Positions 12,695 through 22,381 of a stretch of 64,000 bases of DNA are shown in pieces (the first letter of the stretch is position 1; each line of letters begins with the position of its first letter). The translations under genes and the position numbers were made by a program. Source of the DNA: Lampris incognitus (Eukaryota > Chordata > Actinopteri > Lampriformes > Lampridae); assembly GCF_029633865.1 (NCBI RefSeq), contig NC_079219.1, forward strand, positions 19,301,963 to 19,365,962, written 5' to 3'. The notes beneath the pieces were generated by a model. The model was not told the DNA's origin, ran no database searches, and worked only from the letters and a program-made list of their open reading frames with translations.

Positions 12695-13252
12695 TTGACT
12701 GGTACTGCATATTGCACCTTTCGCTCCCGGAGGAAGCGAGAACGACAGAGACCGATCGGGGAAATCACAGATTTCAACTTTCAACTCCATCTCTAAGCAC
12801 CTGTGCATGACGGCGCGGTGGACCTGCTCCCTCATCCAGAGAGCATCATCGACCGCAGAGTCGTCCAGCGACACAAACAGAACCTGGGCGCTCTCCGGCA
12901 GATGGACCAGGTCAGCCAGAGACGACTCCGAGCCCCACAGACACTCTAGGAAACCAGATTTGTTTGTGAAGGCGTGAATGATAAGGGATCCCCGCAGACC
13001 CTCCGCCGGGTATACAAACTCCCCATCCAAGGTATGGACTTTGAATGTCACCGCTGTGTCCCCCGGCTCGAGTCCTGACGTTTTGGGGCCACTTTTGAGC
13101 TTCACGTAGACGGCGTCTTCCCCAGACGGAGCCCGATCCTCGTCTTCTTCGGTCAAGTTGACTCGCCGCCTCAGTCTCGATGTATCAACGCGAATCACAT
13201 GAGCTGTCACAAGGAACCAAAACATTAACGTCTTCAATGAAACGAAGGACAT
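2634..13252 (-). CDS. Secreted PNGase F-like protein with PA-like domain (12 exons, 672 aa)
   Basis: Exons, 5' to 3': 12801-13252, 12099-12238, 11329-11504, 10861-11021, 10335-10475, 9140-9261, 8166-8334, 7565-7710, 6170-6294, 5960-6086, 5438-5571, 2634-2759. All junctions are GT-AG, phases agree, and the total is 2019 nt including the stop. The start is the only ATG that gives a signal peptide (hydrophobic residues about 8-22). Residues about 230-300 look like a PA domain (AGAVAWVSEGTCSFF, then LPAAMVHLEPS). Residues about 374-672 match bacterial PNGase F, its N-terminal domain then its C-terminal domain. Shared blocks include FDKV, C-x7-C-x2-WD, ELGRWIT, GHG-x5-GCGEFC and WCDGLQVNPWR. PNGase F releases N-glycans from glycoproteins by cleaving the glycan-Asn amide. 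The Asp and Glu equivalent to its D60 and E206 appear to be D425 and E563. The E118 position seems not to be acidic (near M479-K480). Cell location (secretory pathway, lysosome or outside) and activity are inference. Confidence 0.85.
2999..3804. mobile_element. hAT-like non-autonomous element in intron 11 of the PNGase F-like gene
   Basis: Imperfect inverted ends (AGAGTTGGGACCGATCC at left; reverse complement of GGATTGGTGCATCACTAA at right) are flanked by 8-bp direct repeats CTAGAACT (2991-2998) and CTAGAACC (3805-3812). An 8-bp duplication is the hAT signature. The interior has GGTATCGG motifs at both ends and no transposase; a short reading frame near 3387-3587 resembles nothing I know. Confidence 0.6.
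6484..6935 (+). mobile_element. tRNA-headed SINE, family B (intron 8 of the PNGase F-like gene)
   Basis: Begins GGCATCCGGATAGCGTAGCA, followed by a B-box-like GGTCCGAATCCCC. The body runs through CTACGTCCCCCTGGTGAAAC and ends in a G/A-rich tail (GGGGCGAAAAAGGGGG). The same family recurs at about 20192, 30740 (reverse) and 44950. The antisense orientation relative to the gene makes exonisation less likely. Confidence 0.8.
9672..10040 (-). mobile_element. tRNA-headed SINE, family A (intron 5 of the PNGase F-like gene)
   Basis: Full-length family A copy. The GGAT-type tail region lies near 9680 and the tRNA-like head ends near 10035 (complement of GCGCAGTGGTTAGC). It contains the usual short CA run and the GGGACAATTTAGTATGGCC block. 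Confidence 0.8.
12370..12600. repeat. Interspersed repeat, copy 1 of 2 in the window
   Basis: Shares an ordered series of blocks with 53056-53300, including ATTATTGTTAATTGTCTTTC, TGTCATATTGTGATACAC, TTTACCAAACAG and TTGGATTCTTAA. Copies are clearly diverged. There is no coding sequence. It lies in intron 1 of the PNGase F-like gene. Class unknown. Confidence 0.6.
12602..12692. repeat. (CA)n microsatellite in intron 1 of the PNGase F-like gene
   Basis: CA run, near-perfect from 12619, starting about 110 bases inside intron 1. Reading frame continues from exon 1 through the donor into this repeat, giving a false poly-(Cys-Val) extension. Confidence 0.95.
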
Positions 13253-14739
13253 GTTTCTGCCTCAGATGGGGAGGATTTAAAACCCCGTAAGTTACACGCA
13301 GACTGGGAAGCTAAACATTATAACACGTTATTTTTTTCTTTAAAAACGACGTGAAACATCCCCTTCAAGTGACGCGCAGAGCTACGCACCACTAAGCGAC
13401 TTCCTCTTTAAGGAGGTTTGAGCATAGGCGGGCCACGCCGGGTACGGTGGCCTATACAGGCCAAAAAAGTTAGACACACGCTTCAATGCAATTTATTATT
13501 TAGGGATGGATCAGTTGTACGGCGGGTTAAGTAAACGAACTTATTAATGCTTTTCATTGCTTGTTGTTTAAAATCCAATAAAAACATTTTTGAGGAAAAA
13601 AAGCTTTTCATATATCCACATTGTTCCGTTTTATGTGTCGCACAGTGCTTTCAGTGGTGTGGCGTTTATGTGTTGGTAACATACAACTCGACAAACAGCC
13701 AGGGCTGTCAGTCTACTAAAAGGGCAATTTTTTCCGAGCAAAAGGTAATGCCAATCGGCTGGGCCGGATTAACCATAAGGACGACAGATAATAAGTGTAG
13801 ACCACTGACTTCCGGTTTCTACTACAGCAGTCATACCAGTTTCCTTTTGGTTGGCGTGACAATGGCACGTTTTCCGCGATGCCCCCAAGATTTACCATGG
13901 ATAAATGTTAACGACATGCACAGACAAACTTTCACCTGCACCTACCAGCAAACGGGTGAAAAGTTTCAAGTTGTACATATCAAGTTACGTCCACAATTAT
14001 GAGATTGAACGGACGGGGCCCAAGCAACAAACAACAAAAAATCTGGTTAGATCTTGTTTTTATATCAACCTGTCCCAGACCCTGAATACCGCCAAGTCGG
14101 ACCCCAACATCGGTATGTTAATTTTGCCATCTAGAAAGCGATCTTTCTCCCTTTAGTAAACTACGTATCTGTCATGGCTGTAGCGTCTCACGCGTGTCGG
14201 TGTAATGGCGGTGCACAGCCGGCAGTAGCAACGTTTCCCTACGGGACAAATAGTTGTCGCAGGCGACTATCAAAGCGTCAAAATGGCCCATTCATAATCA
14301 TTCGGAATCGCAGATTAACATCGTTGAATATCAGCCTAAGAAGCGCTTCTCTACGGGAGTGTGTAGGGGCCGTCATAAACGTGCTATTTATGCATATTCA
14401 AAACTAAAACACAAAACTAAGACAGGCAGTGGCCTACATAAGGGAGGACCACTCATTCAGCTTTGAGTGTAGGAATCTACGAATGTCTGACATAAAGAAA
14501 TTCGGTGCAGGAGGGGGGGGAAACGAGTCCTAATAACAACGCATCGACGCCTATTTTTGCTGTCCTCAAGCTATCGCTGTGCTTAAGCGGATGAATGCTC
14601 CGGAAGTGGCGTAGAGATGACAGGTTCCTTTTGTTGCGTTCATCTCAGTTCACGGCACACCTGGCATAATGTCATGAGCTTGTTTATTTTCACAGAGTCT
14701 GTGCCACCACACAGATGAACACGCTGTCCTCCTACATTT
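13253..14739. other. Intergenic: promoter side of the PNGase F-like gene, otherwise unassigned
   Basis: Contains the 5' flank of the minus-strand PNGase F-like gene. Plus-strand open frames at about 13547-14002 and 13905-14156 show no recognisable domain and no clear splice context, so I do not call them genes. Several poly-G runs occur near 14510. No repeat family was recognised. Confidence 0.4.
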
Positions 14740-15122
14740 AACTAGACCCTGGTGCCCTTCGTGAATTTTCTGAAGGATCTCACCTCTCATTGACCTTGGT
14801 ATGATGATCCTGCTTCCTCTGAGGACAAGGCCATTGTATTCTGACAGCTCTGATTTCGCTTGGACGTACTGTCACATCCATAGGCACACTGCTTAAGTGT
14901 TCAGGCCATCCAGTCTTTATGAGCTTCGTGACAGACAGCAGTTCGGTGTCAGCTACTGTCGCCATTCTGATTTCATCCATTTTGCTTGAAGACGCAGGGA
15001 TCCCCTCAACTACACCAGCCACATAGCATGCCCCCTCACTGTGTGTCAGTCTCTGAGCACATGCTAGCCAGTGGACTGCGTGAGAGGGTGTCTGCGACGA
15101 TCAGAGTTTTCCCTGGAGCATA
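14740..15122 (-). mobile_element. Older Ty3/Gypsy fossil, distal part (split by a younger element)
   Basis: A decayed Ty3/Gypsy pol fragment, minus strand, downstream of the RNase H region. It belongs with 19557-20150: the two flank the younger Gypsy element, run in the same orientation, and their ends meet at that element's 5-bp target duplication. Broken, with several breaks and large parts missing. Its outer limits are approximate and no LTRs were found for it. Confidence 0.65.
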
Positions 15123-15127
15123 CTCTG

Positions 15128-15327
15128 TATTGTATTCAGAAATCACGTCAGGACACAGCACTGTCGCTCGACACAACCTCCCCGTGGCATTCTTTATTTA
15201 GACTGACACAGCATCAAAGGCAGACCCGATCAAACAACCCAGAGCCCGCAGGCATCACCAATCGATCCCAGCACAATAGAACAGCACCAAATCAAATGCA
15301 GCACTGTCGATGTGTGCATACATAACA
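15128..15327 (-). repeat. 3' LTR of the young Ty3/Gypsy element
   Basis: 200-bp terminal repeat, near-identical to 19352-19551. In the element's sense it begins TGTTATGTATGC. A poly-C tract lies immediately inside it at 15330-15341, matching the polypurine tract expected beside a 3' LTR. Confidence 0.9.
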
Positions 15328-18300
15328 TTCCCCCCCCCCCCGGCAGGATTTCAAACATGAAAGGTTGACACAAAGTCCTCTAGGTGGCCAGGGCGTAAAC
15401 GTGTGCGAACAGGTCGCGGGGCGGCCTGAGGCTGGGCAGGAGGAGGTGGGGAGGGAGATGGCAGGGGAAGCTGAGGCCCAGAAATGTCTGGGGCCCATGT
15501 AGGAGCTGCATGAAGCCCCGGGGCGTCTCGCCATGCTGAGGGAATGGCTATGGTTGTGTCACCAGCTGTGTGTGGCGGAGCTGACACCTTCCGTAGACGA
15601 CTGGAGTGCCACCGAGTGCCATCGCTGAGGAGGTAAGTGGCTGAGCCCAGCTGACGGGTGACTTGGAGAGGAGAGGACCAGTATGAAGCCATTTTATTGT
15701 CCCTGTGGGGCCTGCGGACCCTGACCCAGTCTGACACATTGATGTCTGGCACCCTGGTATGTTTTGACTGGTCAAACCGTTGCTTCATCCGCGTCTGCTG
15801 ACGAGTGACTGAGGCTCTGACCCCAGAGGAAGGTGCCTGAGGTGTGGAGGGGCGGAGCCTGTCAAGGGGCATGCACAGTTCCCGGCCTAGCATGAGAGAG
15901 GCTGGGGAGACGCCTGTGGTCGAGTGCTGTGTGGCCCGATAGTGCAGCAGAGTGTGACGGATGGCCTGCGTGAAAGAGCACCCTTGGGCCATGTGTGCTC
16001 TGAGGCCGTTCTTCAGTGACTGGTGAAAACGTTCAACGCCGCCATTGGCCTGGGGGTGGTAGTACGCAGTGCGTATATGACGGATGCCCTTGCTTTCGAG
16101 ATAAGCAGTGAACTCAGCAGAGACCAGCTGAGGGCCGTTGTCAGTGGTGATGGCCTTTGGGAGGCCCCAGCGAGAGAAAAGAGAGTCCAGGAAGTCGATG
16201 ATGATCTGTGAGGTCACAGTGCCGGAAGTGGTGAGTTCAGGCCATTTTGAGTGTAGATCGTAGGCGACCACCATGAAGCGTTGGTGGTGGGGAACTCCAT
16301 GGATCTCACCACAAATGTCCAACTGCAGGTGTTCCCAGGGCTGAGAGGGCCAGGCGAGAGGTTGTAGGGGTGGGGGAGCCTGGTGGCCAGTCTTGCCACT
16401 CACAAGGCAGGCAGAACAGTCCTTCACCAGAGCCTCAATATCTCTGTCTATCCCCGGCCACCACACCAGGTCTCGGCAGCGCTGTTTCAGTTTCACAATG
16501 CCCAGGTGGCCTTCATGCGCCGTATTCAAAACACGTGCATGGAGAGCAGCTGGGACCACTGTGCAAAAACCACGTGCCATGCAGGTGTCGTTCCAGCAGG
16601 AGAGCTCCTGTCTGACTCGGGCGAACGCAGCCAGCTCCTCTGGGACCTTGTGAGGCCAGCCGTTCTGGATGTAGGTGCGGAGCTGGGAGAGGACAGGGTC
16701 CTGTTCGGAGGCTGCCCTCAGCTCCTGCAGAGAGACAGTGGCCTGGAGGGGTGTGTGTAGCATTTGGACAATGTCCTTTTCCACACAGTCAGTGTCCGTC
16801 TGTGGAGCTGGGGTGGAGACAGAGCGAGAGAGCAGGTCGGCGACAACATTGTCTCTGCCTGGGGTGAACTGCAGGCTGAAGTTGTACTGGCGGAGGCGGT
16901 CAGACCAGCGGTGCAGCCCCAGGGGTTTGTGGCCTGTCCCAGATGTGGACAGCAGCGCTGTCAGGGCCTGGTGATCTGTCCTGAGGGTGAAGGAGCGGCC
17001 ATAGAGGTAGAGGTGCCACCTTTCACAAGCCCAGATACAGGCTAACGCCTCACGCTCACCCACGGAGTACCGCTGCTCGGTCAGGTTGAGGGCACGGGAG
17101 GCGAAGGCAATGGGCTTCTCCACACCGTTCTGGGTTTGAGACAGCACAGCCCCTATCGCTGTGGCTGATGCGTCACAGGTCACAAAGGTGGAGCTGGAGA
17201 TGTCGAAGTGAGCCAACACTGGTGGTGAAGTCAGTTGAGTCTTGAGATCACGCACAGCGTCACTGCATGCCTTTGACCACACCCATGGCTCGTCCTTACA
17301 CAGCAGCTGGCGCAGGGGGGCTGTGGTCGCAGAGTACTGGGGAAGAAACCTCAGGTAGTAACTTGTCATACCCAGGAAGGAGGCGACCTGGGCGGCCGAG
17401 CTGGGCTCAGGGATGGCCTGAATGGCGTCCACGTTGGATTGTAGTGGAGTCACACCGCTCGCTGACAGCCGGAACCCCACGAAGTCGATGGCTGGCACAG
17501 AGAGGACACATTTCTCAGCATTGAGAGTTAGCTTGTGCTTGGACAGGGCTGCGAAGACCATGTTGAGGCGCTTGTCGTGGATTTCACTGGTGGGCCCGTG
17601 TACCACTATATCGTCCAGATAAATGGCCACGCCCAGTATGCCAGCCAGCACGGAGACCATGATTTTCTGGAAGCAGCTAGGGGCGGAGCTGAGACCGAAA
17701 GGCATCCTGGTGTAGCGAAACACTCCTGCATGTGTCACAAAGGCTGTGAGGTTTCGGCTGCTGGGGTGGAGGGGCACCTGTAAGTACCCCTGTCTGAGGT
17801 CGAGCTTGGAGAACACCTCAGAGCCATAGAACTGAGCAGTGAGTTCTTCTGAGGTGGGCAGTGGATACTTATCAGCGACCACTGCCTTATTTACTGCACG
17901 TAGATCGACGCAGACACGCAGGCCCCCCGACTTCTTTTTAGCCACCACGAGGTTTGAGACCCAAGGTGATGCGTCCACCGGTTCAATGATGCCAGCTTCC
18001 AGCAGTTGTTGCAGCTCGGCGGAGACCCCATCACGGAGAGCCAACGGGATGCGGCGCAGTGGTTGGATGACAGATTTCACAGCAGGGTTGAGGAGAGGTT
18101 GATGGGCGACGGCGGAGAGGCAGCCCAGCCCCATAAACAGCGATGGCCACTTCTGCTGCCAAGGTGTGGCAACAGTCAGGATTGCTGCCCCCCTTGTGTC
18201 TAAGAGGGAGAACCCCAGAGCGGAGAACAGGTCCAGGCCCATCAGGTTGGCCCCACGGCGTGCCACATGAAAAACTGCATTGGGCACCAGCTTGGTTCCA

Positions 18301-19351
18301 TAGCGGACAGTCACTTGGAGAGAGCCAACCAGATCGATTTTGGAGTCACCATACCCACAGAGGACAGCTGAGGATGCGGACAGTGGCAGTGAACCGAAAA
18401 ATTGACTGTAGGTATCAACATTCAGGAGAGACACACCTGCACCGGTGTCCAACAGCAGGGGGATGCACACATCATTAATGTTGACTGTGCATGATTTGAA
18501 TGACACTGGCCCAGAGCTCACCTTGTGAATGACGGCGGTTGAAGACTGGGGGGTGTGGCCCTCTGACCCAGCCGGGAAAGATCGACAGACGTTGGCAAAG
18601 TGATTGTGCTTACCGCAGCTACGGCATGTCTGGCCACGGGCAGGGCAGTTCTGAGCCCTTGAAACATGAGACCGAGACCCACACTTACCACAGGACTGTT
18701 GAGGGCGGGGCCGAGAACGCTGTCGTTTCAGTTGCAAGATGTCCCCAGTGGAGTCGGCGCCCGCCTCGCTCTGGCTGGGTTGTGTCCCGAGGGGCAGCCG
18801 TGAGTAGAGGGAGGAGTCGTTGGCAGCTTGACTGGAGGTGGCCACTTGCTGTGTATTTAGCATAGCAGCACACTCAGCTGCTCCCTCAACCTGTAGTGCG
18901 ATGGTAATTGCTCTGGACAGCAGCAGATCGTCTTTTTCCAGCAGGAGAGTCTCACGCACCTTTGCGTTGTTGGTGTGTTCGATTAGCTGGTCGCGAACCA
19001 TCTCGTCCTGAAGCGCGCCAAACTTGCATGAGCTAGCTAGCCCTCGCAAATTAGCTACGTACTGCCGCACAGACTCACCAGGCAGTTGGTGTCGCTGACG
19101 GAATATAAATCGCCGAAGGAGGGCACTCTGTGGAGCAGCGAAATGGGTGCTCATAAGTCCCACAGCTTCATCAAAGCTTGTGACGTTCCTCAGAGACCCG
19201 AGCACACGATGACCCTCTGCTCCCAAGCAGTGTAGCAACAGAGCCGTCTTCCTAGCCTGGCTCACGTCGTCGAGCCCTGAGGCGATGATGTAATTTTCAA
19301 AACTATGTAGGCAGGTGGTGGGAGAGAGATATCAGCCATCCTCGTCGCCAA

Positions 19352-19551
19352 TATTGTATTCAGAAATCACGTCAGGACACAGCGCTGTCGCTCGACACAA
19401 CCTCTCCGTGGCATTCTTTATTTAGACTGACACAGCATCAAAGGCAGACCCGATCAAACAACCCAGAGCCCGCAGGCATCACCAATCGATCCCAGCACAA
19501 TAGAACAGCACCAAATCAAATGCAGCACTGTCGATGTGTGCATACATAACA
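19352..19551 (-). repeat. 5' LTR of the young Ty3/Gypsy element
   Basis: 200-bp terminal repeat matching 15128-15327. In the element's sense it is followed at once by TTGGCGACGAGG, the position of the primer-binding site. Confidence 0.9.
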
Positions 19552-19556
19552 CTCTG

Positions 19557-20150
19557 CTTCTGGGTTAAATCTCATGAGCCTCACGAGAAGACGCTGACAT
19601 CGTAATGGTACATTGTCCAGGCTGTGGATGTTAATGAGAGGCACTAGCGGCTTGTGGTCAATTACAAGCTTAAACTGCTCCAGTCCATTGAGGTATCTGT
19701 CAAACTTCTCGCATGCCCACACACCAGCCAGACATTCATTTTCTATCTGGGCATAGCGTGTTTCTGCTTCTGTGACGCATCTGGAGCAATATGCCACAGG
19801 TTTCCACTGCTCCCCATGGAGTTGAAGGAGTACACCTCCCCAATCCATAACTACTTGCATCCGCTGACACAGCAGTGGGCGTGTTCACGTCGTAGTATGC
19901 AAGTACTGGTGCAGTTGTCAACAACTCCTTGGTATGTTCAAAAGCTGTTTGTTGTGCGTGACTCCATGTCCATGCATTCTTGTTTTTCATGAGCTCATAC
20001 AGTGGCTGTCCTACTGTTGAGAGGTTGGGGATGTATCTTCCCAGATAATTTACCATTCCCAGTATCCTTTTCAACTCTTGCACGTCTGCTGGTGGTGACA
20101 GCTGCCGAGTGTACATGAGCGTTGGTGTATTGCCTGACGGTGATTCATTA
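19557..20150 (-). mobile_element. Older Ty3/Gypsy fossil, proximal part (RT/RNase H region)
   Basis: Minus-strand remains of the end of a Gypsy reverse transcriptase (LKRILGMVNYLGRYIP) and of RNase H ([20 protein letters not shown]). Broken, with several breaks. The younger element has inserted within its RNase H region. The sequence differs clearly from the corresponding part of the younger element, so it is a different Gypsy lineage. Confidence 0.75.
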
Positions 20151-20191
20151 AAACCGGTAAAAGCTAAATAAAGCCTCCATCGCAGTTATTT

Positions 20192-20495
20192 ACAGGTATG
20201 TGTCCTGGTCGCTGCACTAGCGCCTCCTCTGGTCGGTTGGGGCGCCTGTTCGGGGCGGAGGGGGAATTGGGTGAATAGCGTGATCCTCCCACAAGCTACG
20301 TCCCCCTGGCGAAACTCCTCACCGTCAGGTAAAAAGAAGCGGCTGGCGACTCCACATGTATCGGAGGAGACTTGTGGTAGTCTGCAGCCCTCCCCAGTTT
20401 GGCAGAAGGGGTGGAGCAGCGACCGGGACGGCTCGGAAGAGTGGGGTAATTGACCAAGTGCAATTGGGGAGAAAAAGGGGGGAGGAAAAATTGTT
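20192..20495 (+). mobile_element. SINE family B, 5'-truncated
   Basis: Begins inside the family body (GGTATGTGTCCTGGTCGCTG) and continues to the G/A-rich 3' end. Close match to 6590-6935 and 45090-45356. The tRNA-like head is absent. Confidence 0.75.
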
Positions 20496-20709
20496 GGCAG
20501 CACGTGACGCAGAACTAGTTTTAACGTGGACAATTAAGCATCATCTCGCCTTATCTTATGAAATATCAGATTTTGCCTAAGGGAGTCCAGCAGCTCTCAC
20601 ACACAAGGAAATCGACCACCATGAAGGAGCTCTTACGAGGACCGTAGGTCGATGTAATCCATAACACATTACAGCTGTATCTCAGCGCTGACAAATTTAT
20701 TTGAATTCC

Positions 20710-20845
20710 ACTGAAATATCCATATATTGTAGCGAATTCGGGGGACAACGCAACCACAGGAACTGCCACGGCCGGGAAGCGAACCTGTATCGCCCGCACC
20801 GCAGGAGACATCGCTAACCGCTAGACTAAAGGGTCAGACCCGCCA
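20710..20845 (-). mobile_element. Short tRNA-derived SINE-like repeat, family C
   Basis: On the minus strand: GACCCTTTAGTCTAGCGGTT (A-box-like), then about 30 bases later GGTTCGCTTCCC (B-box-like), then a unique 3' part ending GCTACAATAT. A second copy in the other orientation lies at 57388-57517. The family label is mine. Confidence 0.6.
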
Positions 20846-20849
20846 ATCA

Positions 20850-22258
<1,409 letters not shown>

Positions 22259-22381
22259 GAAGATAAGAGGATGGTGTAGTATCGTCTAGTGTGTGACACA
22301 TCATAGCAGCCTCGGTGGCTCGCGTGTAAATCGGACACCATCTCCGGCGCGGTATTAGCGAGCCTTTTGAGTTTATTAAGG

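Larger units (their letters stand above)
15123..19556 (-). mobile_element. Young Ty3/Gypsy LTR retrotransposon, nested in an older Gypsy fossil
   Basis: Element with 200-bp LTRs at both ends, flanked by a 5-bp target duplication CTCTG (15123-15127 and 19552-19556). A long gag-pol frame of about 1300 codons fills 15351-19265. In order it shows a gag region, two CCHC-type zinc knuckles, protease (DTGAG), reverse transcriptase (YLDDIV), RNase H, integrase with an HHCC-type zinc region and DDE core, and a C-terminal tail. The pol order RT-RNase H-integrase defines Ty3/Gypsy. There is no envelope gene. The LTRs differ at only about two positions by eye, so insertion is recent. It looks whole or nearly so, with at most a break or so. 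Treated as a fossil. Confidence 0.9.

Noticed and set aside
12617-12800. Open frame continuing from exon 1 of the PNGase F-like gene into poly Cys-Val
   Set aside because: It reads through a good splice donor (CACAG then GTGCTT at 12800) into intron and a CA microsatellite. The spliced version continues in phase with a homologous exon.
13547-14156. Plus-strand open frames of 151 and 83 codons
   Set aside because: No recognisable domain, different frames, no clear promoter or splice context; kept only as unassigned sequence.
16023-18865. Many plus-strand open frames of 60-125 codons
   Set aside because: They are antisense shadows of the long minus-strand gag-pol frame and show no domains.
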